A stretch of DNA of 19,417 bases from an uncultured Centipeda sp. (GTDB taxonomy: Bacteria; Bacillota; Negativicutes; Selenomonadales; Selenomonadaceae): positions 1 through 19,417 of the forward strand of contig CALALM010000319.1 in assembly GCA_937925565.1 (NCBI GenBank), read 5' to 3'. This document shows positions 10,191 to 16,300 of this stretch, piece after piece. The first letter of the stretch is position 1. Each line of letters begins with the position of its first letter. The notes beneath the pieces are model-generated. The model saw only the letters and a list, made by a program, of their open reading frames with translations, searched no databases and was not told the DNA's origin. The position numbers and the translations under genes are program-made.

Positions 10191-10233
10191 AAAAAAGGTA
10201 CTGTACGAAGTTTTCACTTCGTACAGTACCTTT
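10191..10233 (-). terminator. Strong intrinsic terminator closing the lpxD-lpxL envelope cluster
   Basis: A perfect 18-bp inverted repeat (AAAGGTACTGTACGAAGT and its complement) encloses a GAAA tetraloop on the minus strand and is followed by six T. It lies 77 nt after the stop of the acyltransferase gene. The GNRA loop and the T run are only present in the minus-strand reading, which fixes the direction. Confidence 0.88.
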
Positions 10234-10244
10234 ATCCCCCTTCC

Positions 10245-10276
10245 ACCGCCTGCGCGGTCCCCCTCGCGTGCGGGGG
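10245..10276. repeat. Palindromic intergenic block (two small GC-rich hairpins)
   Basis: ACCGC-CTGC-GCGGT (10245-10258) and CCCCC-8 nt-GGGGG (10259-10276) are back-to-back stem-loops between the acyltransferase stop and the terminator. Together with flanking 'tccccctt' and 'gcttggg' they resemble the short palindromic elements dispersed in many Firmicutes genomes. Only one copy is in the window, so the repeat nature is inferred. Confidence 0.45.
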
Positions 10277-10309
10277 CTTGGGAAGATGATATCTGCTCTT
10301 GTCACATAT

Positions 10310-11194
10310 CTATGCGTTTCGCAGGGATTTCCAACGGTCGTGCAGCCAGAACCACTCCTCCGGATATTTTCGGATCCATGCCTCGATGCGCATATTGACC
10401 GTCTGCGTCACACGCTGCACGTCCGCCGCGCGGTCGTCGGTCTTTTCGACCATGATACCCGGTTCGACAGTGAGGATGTGATGTCCATTCTCCCCGCGGT
10501 GAATAAATACGGGGTAGATCGGCACACAACAGCGGCGCGCAATCGCCGCAGCTCCCGTAAACGCGTTTGTCCGCTGACCGAAGAAGTCGATGATGACACC
10601 GTCGCGCAGCGACGGATCCTGATCGCTGAGGAGTCCGATGATCCACCCCGTATCGATCATGCGGAACATTTCGCGTACACCCGTCTGATAGGTAACGTGC
10701 ATCCCGACGAGCGCACGGTACTCGTTGATAAAGCGATCCATCCCCGCCGCGCTCTGCTTCTTCGCTACAGCGACAATGGGGAGTCCTGCACAGGCAAATG
10801 CGCCGCCCATGAGTTCCCAGTTGCCGCTGTGCGAGGTGGCAAAGATCGCCCCCCTGCCCGCAGCGACCGCCAGGCGCACTTCATCAATTGCTCCTGTGAT
10901 CGTGACGTAATCATCCATACCCCCCTTCATGACGGGGAAGCGGAGGACCTCCATCAGCATGGGACCGAAGCGCAGTGTGCTCGCACGCGCAATGCGTTCC
11001 GCCTCTGCCGCCGAAACAGCAAGGCAGCGCATGACCTGCTCACGCGCCAGTGTCTTGCGCTTTTTCGGCACAAAGATCCAAGCGAGCCGTGCCAGCCCCT
11101 GACCAAGCATCATCGCGGCACCATGCGGCAGAAGACAGATCAGACGGCTGAGAATTTTTACAGCATGGTAAGAGATCATCTCAGTCTTTCCCAC
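10310..11194 (-). CDS. lpxL: LpxL/HtrB-type lipid A biosynthesis acyltransferase
   Basis: A 294-residue protein of the lysophospholipid acyltransferase family (LpxL/HtrB/LpxM), which adds a secondary acyl chain to the lipid A precursor at the inner face of the cytoplasmic membrane. The H-x4-E catalytic motif is present (HSGNWE, H122 to E127). A basic stretch PKKRK (residues 43-47) follows the N-terminal hydrophobic helix. The C-terminus carries the family end block WIRKYPEEWFWLHDRWK. Length is typical (about 290-310). The GTG start at 11194 is preceded by GAGGG and overlaps the end of lpxD by 14 nt. An ATG at 11179 (MISYHAV), 2 nt before the lpxD stop, is an equally plausible, translationally coupled start. 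It is the last gene before the terminator at 10191-10233. Which acyl position it uses (LpxL or LpxM) cannot be told from sequence. Confidence 0.9.
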   Translation of the reverse strand: MGKTEMISYHAVKILSRLICLLPHGAAMMLGQGLARLAWIFVPKKRKTLAREQVMRCLAVSAAEAERIARASTLRFGPMLMEVLRFPVMKGGMDDYVTITGAIDEVRLAVAAGRGAIFATSHSGNWELMGGAFACAGLPIVAVAKKQSAAGMDRFINEYRALVGMHVTYQTGVREMFRMIDTGWIIGLLSDQDPSLRDGVIIDFFGQRTNAFTGAAAIARRCCVPIYPVFIHRGENGHHILTVEPGIMVEKTDDRAADVQRVTQTVNMRIEAWIRKYPEEWFWLHDRWKSLRNA

Positions 11195-12206
11195 GCAGAC
11201 CCTCGATTTCCTTTTCGAGGGTCTTTATTTTTTTCACCATCTCAGGCAGTCGGCGGATTGCCGCCTGCACACGCAGCCATTCGGCGTGGGGCTGCACGGG
11301 GAACCCTGCGCAGAAGACACCCTCGGGCATATCGCCGATGATGCCGGAGCGCGCGGCGTAGACGGAGTTCGCACCGATATTGATGTGTCCGACCGTTCCG
11401 ACCTGCCCGCCGAATGTAACGTTATGCCCGACCTTCGTTGAGCCGGAGATGCCCGTCTGGGCGACGATCAGACAGTTCGCACCGATGTTGCAGTTGTGTC
11501 CGATGTGCACGAGGTTATCAATCTTCGTGCCCTTGCCGATGACGGTCATACCGAGGGTCGCACGATCGATGCCGACGTGCGCTCCGATCTCCACATCATC
11601 TTCGATGACGACGCCGCCAACTTGCGGAACCTTTGTATGCACGCCCGCCTCGGTAGTGAATCCGAAGCCGTCCGCGCCGATGACGGCGCCGCTGTGAATC
11701 GTGCAGTGCGCACCAACGCGGCAGTGTTCGCGCACGGTTGCACTCGGATAAATAACCGTATGATCGCCGATCGTCGTGTACTGCCCGACATAGGCATGGG
11801 GATAGACGGTCACGCCCTCCCCGATGACGGCATGGTCATCAATATAGGCAAAGGGCAGGATGATCACGCCCGCACCGATTTTGACACCGCGCCCAATGTG
11901 CGCCTCTTCGCTGATACCAACGACATGCCCGATCGGCGGGGTAAAGATCGTCAACAGCTTCGCAAACGCCGCCTTCGGCTCCTCGACGAAGATGACGGTG
12001 CACGCAAAGCCCTCTGTGCCTGGCGCCAAGAGAAGCGCCCCCGCCTTTGCTCCCGCACGCGCAGCTTCGATATGCGGAGGGACGGCAAAGGCGAGATCAT
12101 CCGCCCCCGCATCATCCAACGAGGCGAGGCTGCGGATGATGCGGCTGCCGTCACCGCTGACCGTACCACCGATCAGTTCCGCAATCTCATTGACTGTCTT
12201 TTCCAT
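11181..12206 (-). CDS. lpxD: UDP-3-O-(3-hydroxyacyl)glucosamine N-acyltransferase
   Basis: LpxD adds the N-linked 3-hydroxyacyl chain from acyl-ACP to UDP-3-O-acyl-glucosamine, the third step of lipid A synthesis, in the cytoplasm. At 341 residues it has normal family length. Residues 1-95 form the uridine-binding N-terminal domain. From about 98 to 300 runs the left-handed beta-helix of hexapeptide repeats (IGRGVK, IGAGVI, VIGEGV, IGANCL, KVGHNV). The conserved block DGFGF (180-184) and the catalytic histidine region VHIGHN (H237, matching E. coli H239) are present. The last 35 residues form the usual C-terminal helix. The ATG at 12206 has AAGGGG 9 nt upstream and lies 14 nt after the ompH-type lipoprotein gene, as expected in one operon. 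The next gene overlaps its 3' end. lpxA and fabZ, often beside lpxD, are not in the window. Confidence 0.96.
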   Translation of the reverse strand: MEKTVNEIAELIGGTVSGDGSRIIRSLASLDDAGADDLAFAVPPHIEAARAGAKAGALLLAPGTEGFACTVIFVEEPKAAFAKLLTIFTPPIGHVVGISEEAHIGRGVKIGAGVIILPFAYIDDHAVIGEGVTVYPHAYVGQYTTIGDHTVIYPSATVREHCRVGAHCTIHSGAVIGADGFGFTTEAGVHTKVPQVGGVVIEDDVEIGAHVGIDRATLGMTVIGKGTKIDNLVHIGHNCNIGANCLIVAQTGISGSTKVGHNVTFGGQVGTVGHINIGANSVYAARSGIIGDMPEGVFCAGFPVQPHAEWLRVQAAIRRLPEMVKKIKTLEKEIEGLRGKD

Positions 12207-12220
12207 GCTTCAATGCCCCT

Positions 12221-12652
12221 TTATTGGAGTTTGCCGATCACTTCATCTGTAATGTCCACACCGCCCATGAGGACGCTCGGATAGTTCTTGGAGCTGTCCA
12301 TGACGATATCCAGCCGCTTCTCCTTGACGATATCCTGCACGGCGACATTCAGTTTCTGTTCGAGCTGAATGCTGTACATCTGATTGAGTCCCGCAAGCTT
12401 GCGCTGTGTTTCCATCTGGAGCTGCTGCGCCTCCTCTTGGGTCATCTTCGGATTCGCCTCGAATTTTGCCTGCGCCTCCGACTGTGCCTCCATGAGCTTG
12501 GTATTTGCCTCGGCGACCACCGCCTTGATCGCAGGAGCCTCCTCCTGCACGCGTGAACGATCCACCGTGCCGATGTGTACCGAACCGCATCCGGCAACGA
12601 AAATACTTGCGGTGAGAAGAACGACTGCGATCGCCTTGCTGAAATAGTTCAT
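12221..12652 (-). CDS. OmpH/Skp-family lipoprotein
   Basis: A 143-residue member of the OmpH/Skp periplasmic chaperone family, which holds unfolded outer-membrane proteins on the way to the Bam complex. The N-terminus is a lipoprotein signal with lipobox VAGC (19-22, lipid on C22), unlike the soluble classical Skp. The strand 'HIGTVDRSRV' follows, then a charged, Gln/Glu/Ala-rich coiled coil (about 40-110). The C-terminal strand-helix end 'KEKRLDIVMDSSKNYPSVLMGGVDITDEVI' region matches the family. It starts 16 nt after the preceding coiled-coil gene and ends 14 nt before lpxD, so it is in the same operon. The lipid anchor suggests that it works tethered to a membrane; that is inference. Confidence 0.88.
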   Translation of the reverse strand: MNYFSKAIAVVLLTASIFVAGCGSVHIGTVDRSRVQEEAPAIKAVVAEANTKLMEAQSEAQAKFEANPKMTQEEAQQLQMETQRKLAGLNQMYSIQLEQKLNVAVQDIVKEKRLDIVMDSSKNYPSVLMGGVDITDEVIGKLQ

Positions 12653-12668
12653 CTGTAGATTTGTCCTT

Positions 12669-13712
12669 TCATTGTTGGATGCTCTGCATCTCGCGCACCA
12701 TCTCCGCCGTCACATCGCGTGCTGTATTGCTGAGGATTGGCGCATAGCGCCGCACGGCAAAGAGCTCTGCGTCCGGCAGCAGGGTCACGCTGCCGACCTC
12801 GGGAGAAGCGAGTACGAGGGAGAAATGATACTGAATGGCCAGCTTTGCCGCACGGCTGCGCACATCACGCATGATATCCGCCTCCAGCGCATCCGCCTCT
12901 GCACGCACAGTGACAAGGCGGGCAGCGCGTGCGGCAAGCAGGGACTTTCCTTCCTGCGCTGCAAGGGCGCGCTCCATCTCGGTCCTGCTGCGCTCCTCCA
13001 CCTCTTTCTTCAGGCGCTCTGCTTCCGCTTTCTGCGCATCGACCGTTTCCTGTGCCTGCTTCGTCCACGCCGCCTGCTTCGGTTCGATTTGTGCGGCGAC
13101 ACGGGCGCGAATCTCCGCGTCCCACTGACGGTGAAGCACGATCTGCCGTTCGCCGCGCTCCAGTTTCAATGCCTCACGCTCGGCTTCCCATCGGGCACGC
13201 TCGCGGGCAAGCTCCTCCTCCGAGACCTCAGGACCGTGCATCGCACGCTGGTTGTCAATCTTGAGGTTGATGTTCAGGATGGCGTTCAGATATTCGTCGT
13301 CAATCGCTTTCTTACGTGCCTCATAGTCCGCCGCAGTCTGCTTGCGATAGACCTCCGTGAGGCGCTTCTGCTCACGCTCGAGTTCCACGCGCGTCGCGAT
13401 GACGGTCTGTGCGTTCTTCTGCCATACGGAGTCATCAAATGGTGCATCATCGGTCTCGGGCGGTTCGATCTCAGGGGCAAGGGGCAGATCGCGCAGGAGG
13501 AGCGTGAGTGTCCACTCCTCGGCACGCAGCGCGGTGAGGTGTTCATAGGACGGGTGTGCCGCAAGCACCTCCGCGAAGCGTATTATGCCGATATCACTCT
13601 CCTCTGCCGGAGCCTTTCGTTCGGGAAAAAGAAAAAATGCGGCAAAAAGGACGAGGAGGCACGCGCCACCCGCGAGAATTTCTCTGCGTTTTGTCTGCCA
13701 AAGTTTTCCCAC
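12669..13712 (-). CDS. Long membrane-anchored coiled-coil protein related to OmpH/Skp
   Basis: A 347-residue protein with an N-terminal membrane anchor or uncleaved signal (about residues 12-29, ILAGGACLLVLFAAFFLFP). A first OmpH-like strand and helix (IGIIRFAEVLAAHPSYEHL, 42-60) comes next. A long highly charged coiled coil rich in Glu, Arg, Ala and Gln fills about residues 110-285. The end resembles the OmpH tail (AAKLAIQYHFSLVLASPEVG). It is roughly twice the size of ordinary OmpH, as if the tentacle helices had been lengthened. The start is GTG at 13712 with GGGAGG 6 nt upstream. It sits between two clear OmpH genes, downstream of a stem-loop that may reduce its transcription. Family membership is inferred from the ends and the context; the exact role is unknown. 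Confidence 0.8.
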   Translation of the reverse strand: MGKLWQTKRREILAGGACLLVLFAAFFLFPERKAPAEESDIGIIRFAEVLAAHPSYEHLTALRAEEWTLTLLLRDLPLAPEIEPPETDDAPFDDSVWQKNAQTVIATRVELEREQKRLTEVYRKQTAADYEARKKAIDDEYLNAILNINLKIDNQRAMHGPEVSEEELARERARWEAEREALKLERGERQIVLHRQWDAEIRARVAAQIEPKQAAWTKQAQETVDAQKAEAERLKKEVEERSRTEMERALAAQEGKSLLAARAARLVTVRAEADALEADIMRDVRSRAAKLAIQYHFSLVLASPEVGSVTLLPDAELFAVRRYAPILSNTARDVTAEMVREMQSIQQ

Positions 13713-13740
13713 GGTGCGCCTCCCTCACTTGTCCATTTAC

Positions 13741-13774
13741 AAAAATGTACCGAGCAGCGCGCTGCCCGGTACAT
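13741..13774 (-). terminator. Stem-loop with T run after the first ompH gene (terminator or attenuator)
   Basis: On the minus strand ATGTACCGGGCAGC and GCTGCTCGGTACAT form a 14-bp stem (one G-U pair) around a central GC, ending in a short T run. It begins about 18 nt after the TAA of the 154-residue OmpH gene. No convincing promoter is visible in the 28 nt before the next gene's start, so the distal genes probably depend on read-through, making this a polarity point within the operon. Confidence 0.75.
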
Positions 13775-13792
13775 ATGCGCATATCCTGCCGA

Positions 13793-14257
13793 TTATTTGC
13801 CCAGCTGCTTTACGACATCCTGCGTGATATCCTGGCCGCCGTAGACGACAGCCCCCTTCTCGATGACCACGGAGAGACCCTTCTTCTCAGCAACGCTCTT
13901 TACGGCATCCTGAATGCTCTTTTCGATGGGCTCCATCAGCTCTTCATTCTTCTGCTGGAGACGCTGCATCGTCTGCTGGTAGTAGTCCGACTTCTCCTGA
14001 TCGCTCATGCTTGCCGACTTCGTCTCGAAATCTGCCTGCGCTTCCTGCGATGCCTTCTGCATCTCAGCGTTTGCCGCTGCGAGCTGCGGGTGCTGACTGC
14101 CGACCTGACGATAGTCCACGACGCCGACGGAGGAGGATGCTGCCGAGGCAATGCCCGAGCCGCTCTGCGTGAGCGCAAGCGCAACCACCGAGCCGACAAA
14201 GACAACGGCGATCAGAATGCTGATAATCTTAACCTGCTTCTGCTGCAATTTGATCAT
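13793..14257 (-). CDS. OmpH/Skp-family periplasmic chaperone
   Basis: A 154-residue OmpH/Skp-type protein, expected to act as a periplasmic holdase for outer-membrane proteins. The N-terminus has a basic segment and a long hydrophobic stretch (residues 11-30), followed by a possible cleavage region (GIASA/ASS). The first family strand 'VGVVDYRQVGSQHPQL' follows. A Gln/Glu/Lys/Ala-rich coiled coil covers about 60-115. The tail 'KKGLSVVIEKGAVVYGGQDITQDVVKQL' is typical of the family. Start at ATG 14257 is supported by AAGGAGA 8 nt upstream. It has its own sigma-70 promoter and is the first of three OmpH-type genes. Order bamA ... ompH ... lpxD matches the common Gram-negative arrangement. Confidence 0.92.
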   Translation of the reverse strand: MIKLQQKQVKIISILIAVVFVGSVVALALTQSGSGIASAASSSVGVVDYRQVGSQHPQLAAANAEMQKASQEAQADFETKSASMSDQEKSDYYQQTMQRLQQKNEELMEPIEKSIQDAVKSVAEKKGLSVVIEKGAVVYGGQDITQDVVKQLGK

Positions 14258-14311
14258 GAATAAAATCTCCTTTTCTGTTAGACCGTGTCGATCCGCTGAC
14301 CGAACGCTCCT

Positions 14312-14340
14312 ATTATAGCAAAGAGCAGCGTTCAGTTCAA
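14312..14340 (-). promoter_or_regulatory. Sigma-70-type promoter of the ompH-lpxD-lpxL operon
   Basis: A -35 box TTGAAC (14340-14335), a 17-nt spacer and a perfect -10 box TATAAT (14317-14312) lie between the small lipoprotein gene and ompH. The -35 box starts two bases past the lipoprotein stop codon, leaving no room for a terminator, so ompH is probably also reached by read-through. Confidence 0.82.
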
Positions 14341-14342
14341 TA

Positions 14343-14744
14343 TTATTTTACAACGCGTTGCGCAACCGGCGGTATGTCTGAAAACTCCATGCTTGCGATT
14401 CGGGGGCAGCTGAGCGGATTGTTCAGCCAATTCTCATGCGTGAAGGTTACATCCACAATCTTAGGTCCGTCCTGAAAGCGATAGGTGGAGCTGTAGATGC
14501 CGTCCACAATGCTCTGCTGAAGAAATGTCGCTTTGCCGTACATCCCCTCCAGATCGCTGAGACTCAGGTTCGACGAAAGAGTGTCGAAATTCTCCTTCGT
14601 GATGACATTCTGCGGATCACCCCCGCTCTGCAATGCGCCCGGGGCCGGTGCACGATCCGCCGTCTTTGCACCGCAGCCCGCGATGAACATCGACGACGCT
14701 GCAAACGCTGCTGCCACAAGGGCAATCTTACTGACCTTCCTCAT
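14343..14744 (-). CDS. Small lipoprotein, possible BamE/SmpA-like (DUF3862-like) fold
   Basis: A 133-residue predicted lipoprotein with lipobox IAGC (21-24, lipid on C24) after a Lys/Arg-containing N-terminus and hydrophobic core. A Pro/Ala-rich linker leads into a small domain. It has 'ITKENFDTL', a helix 'LSLSDLEGMYGKA' and a strand pair ('STYRFQD' and 'IVDVTFTHENW'). That layout is reminiscent of BamE/SmpA and DUF3862 proteins (helix-helix, G-K/P turn, three strands). The resemblance is weak and by eye. The start at ATG 14744 has AGAGGGA 5 nt upstream and its own promoter. Its place between Omp85-side genes and ompH would suit an outer-membrane assembly accessory lipoprotein, but this is inference. 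Confidence 0.8.
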   Translation of the reverse strand: MRKVSKIALVAAAFAASSMFIAGCGAKTADRAPAPGALQSGGDPQNVITKENFDTLSSNLSLSDLEGMYGKATFLQQSIVDGIYSSTYRFQDGPKIVDVTFTHENWLNNPLSCPRIASMEFSDIPPVAQRVVK

Positions 14745-14787
14745 GATAATCCCTCTTTCTTATGAACTCTCCTAATATGCCGTCTCT

Positions 14788-14816
14788 ATCATACACCATT
14801 CCCTTGATTCATTCAA
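14788..14816 (-). promoter_or_regulatory. Likely promoter of the small lipoprotein gene
   Basis: A -35 box TTGAAT (14816-14811), a 17-nt spacer and a -10 box TATGAT (14793-14788) lie upstream of the lipoprotein gene starting at 14744, giving a leader of about 35-40 nt. The match is moderate in the -10 and -35 but the spacing is optimal. Confidence 0.6.
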
Positions 14817-14836
14817 GGAAAACAGAAGAAGATTTT

Positions 14837-16300
14837 TCACGGCGTCGCCGCCGGCACACGTCGGTAGAGGCGCAGCTTCGTGCGCCCCTCTGCGGGCAGT
14901 GCACCCATCTCTTCCCAGCCCTGCCCCGCAAAATTTGCCTCGAATGCGTCAAACGCATGGCGCTCCACTACGAGATAGACCGTCCTGTCCATGGGCAGCT
15001 CGTCAATGGGCAGGAACGGCATGACATTCTTGCTATTCCAGCTCATCTCCTTCGGTGCGCGCGCCGCAATCTCCTCACGCGTCGCAAGCGCATACATCGT
15101 GTGCCCCGTATAGTAGGGCACCGTTGCCGTATAGTCCCCGTAGCAGACGAGCAGATCATCCGCACGCATCAGTGGAGAGAGGATCGCTGCCGCCCCCTTG
15201 CCGCTGAAATGCCCGTCGCGCTCGGAATAGTTCGTCGCGACAAAGACAACCGTGAGATAGAGCCCCATGCCGAGAATCGCCCCTGCCTTGAGCACGCGTG
15301 GGTCATGCACGAGGAGGCGCGCCGTCAGGATCGCCGTCGGCAGAAACGCAGGAAAACTGTAGGTCGGATACTTTGTCGCCATCAGTTGAAAAAAGACGGG
15401 AACGACGATCGTCCATGCCAGCAGAAACTGTATGCGCACGTCTATGATGGGACGTACGCGCCACGTACGATAGAGCGCAAGCGGCAGGGCAAAGCTCCAC
15501 GGGAACATCCCGAGGAAGTAGATGCCGAAATAGAAGTACCAGACATTCCACTGCGCGTGCTCGGACACCGTCGCGCGCAGAACGTTGTGGATCCCGAGAA
15601 AGGTATTCACGAAGTCCGCGCCGTGCGCGAAATACATATAGACATACCACGGTGCACTGACCGCCGCAAAGACGAGCAGTCCCGTGGGGAGACAGATGCG
15701 CCCAAGCGCGGAAAAATCGCGCCGTATGAGAAGGAATACGAGGATGACCAGCCCCGGCAGCAGGAAGCCGACCGGTCCCTTCGTCAGAACCCCCAGACCC
15801 GCGCAGGCATAGGCGATGTAGAAATAGCCCCGCCGTTGCTCATAGTAGCCGATGAAAAATGCGGCAAGGGTCCCGCCGAAGAAGACGAAAAGACTCATAT
15901 CCGTGAGGATAAGTTTTGCAAGGATCGAGTAGAGCACACCCGTCCCGAGAACAATCGTCGCCCAAAACGCTGTCCGCTCATCATAGAGCCGCCGTGCAAA
16001 GGCATAGGTCAGGAGAAGCCCCGCCGCAGCGAAAAATGCGGGGAAAAAACGCGCAGCAAAGTCCGTCACGCCGAACACGGAGAACGCCGCGATCAGCTCC
16101 CAGTAGAAGAAAATCGGCTTATCGTACCAATAGTTCCCATAGATCTGTGGGGAGAGGCAATCCCCCGCCGCAAGCATCTCCTTCGCCGTCTGCGCATAGT
16201 TCACCTCAACGGGCGCCGTTACGGCAAGCGCTCCATTCCCCAAAAAATACAGCACAACAAGGCACAGAATTGCCACTCCGCCCGTAAGACGCTCATTCAT
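14837..16300 (-). CDS. ArnT-like GT39-family membrane glycosyltransferase
   Basis: A 487-residue polytopic membrane protein of the ArnT/PMT_2 family. These enzymes transfer a sugar from a polyprenyl-phosphate carrier to lipid A or other acceptors on the periplasmic side of the inner membrane. The first periplasmic loop has the family pattern: 'APVEVNYAQTAKEML', 'YWYDKPIFFYWEL' and 'DFAARFFPAF'. About ten to twelve hydrophobic helices follow, then a soluble C-terminal domain of about 120 residues. I choose the ATG at 16300 because GGAGG lies 6 nt upstream; it overlaps the stop codon of the GT2 gene, a sign of translational coupling. A longer in-frame start at 16330 would lie inside that gene. 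The sugar cannot be named: ArnT itself uses undecaprenyl-phosphate-aminoarabinose, but no other arn genes are in view. Confidence 0.88.
   Translation of the reverse strand: MNERLTGGVAILCLVVLYFLGNGALAVTAPVEVNYAQTAKEMLAAGDCLSPQIYGNYWYDKPIFFYWELIAAFSVFGVTDFAARFFPAFFAAAGLLLTYAFARRLYDERTAFWATIVLGTGVLYSILAKLILTDMSLFVFFGGTLAAFFIGYYEQRRGYFYIAYACAGLGVLTKGPVGFLLPGLVILVFLLIRRDFSALGRICLPTGLLVFAAVSAPWYVYMYFAHGADFVNTFLGIHNVLRATVSEHAQWNVWYFYFGIYFLGMFPWSFALPLALYRTWRVRPIIDVRIQFLLAWTIVVPVFFQLMATKYPTYSFPAFLPTAILTARLLVHDPRVLKAGAILGMGLYLTVVFVATNYSERDGHFSGKGAAAILSPLMRADDLLVCYGDYTATVPYYTGHTMYALATREEIAARAPKEMSWNSKNVMPFLPIDELPMDRTVYLVVERHAFDAFEANFAGQGWEEMGALPAEGRTKLRLYRRVPAATP

Noticed and set aside
9227..10192. Plus-strand open frames opposite the Rpn-type gene
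   Set aside because: They overlap a well supported minus-strand gene with family motifs, promoter, ribosome-binding site and terminator. The translations show no recognisable features.
10268..11341. Plus-strand frame of 357 codons opposite the acyltransferase and lpxD
   Set aside because: It is antisense to two genes with clear family motifs, and its protein looks like a typical shadow product rich in Arg, His and Asp.
14801..14820. Small inverted repeat CCTTGA-ATGAA-TCAAGG after the ArnT-like gene as a terminator
   Set aside because: The stem is only six base pairs and is not followed by a T run; the sequence is better explained as part of the -35 region of the lipoprotein promoter.
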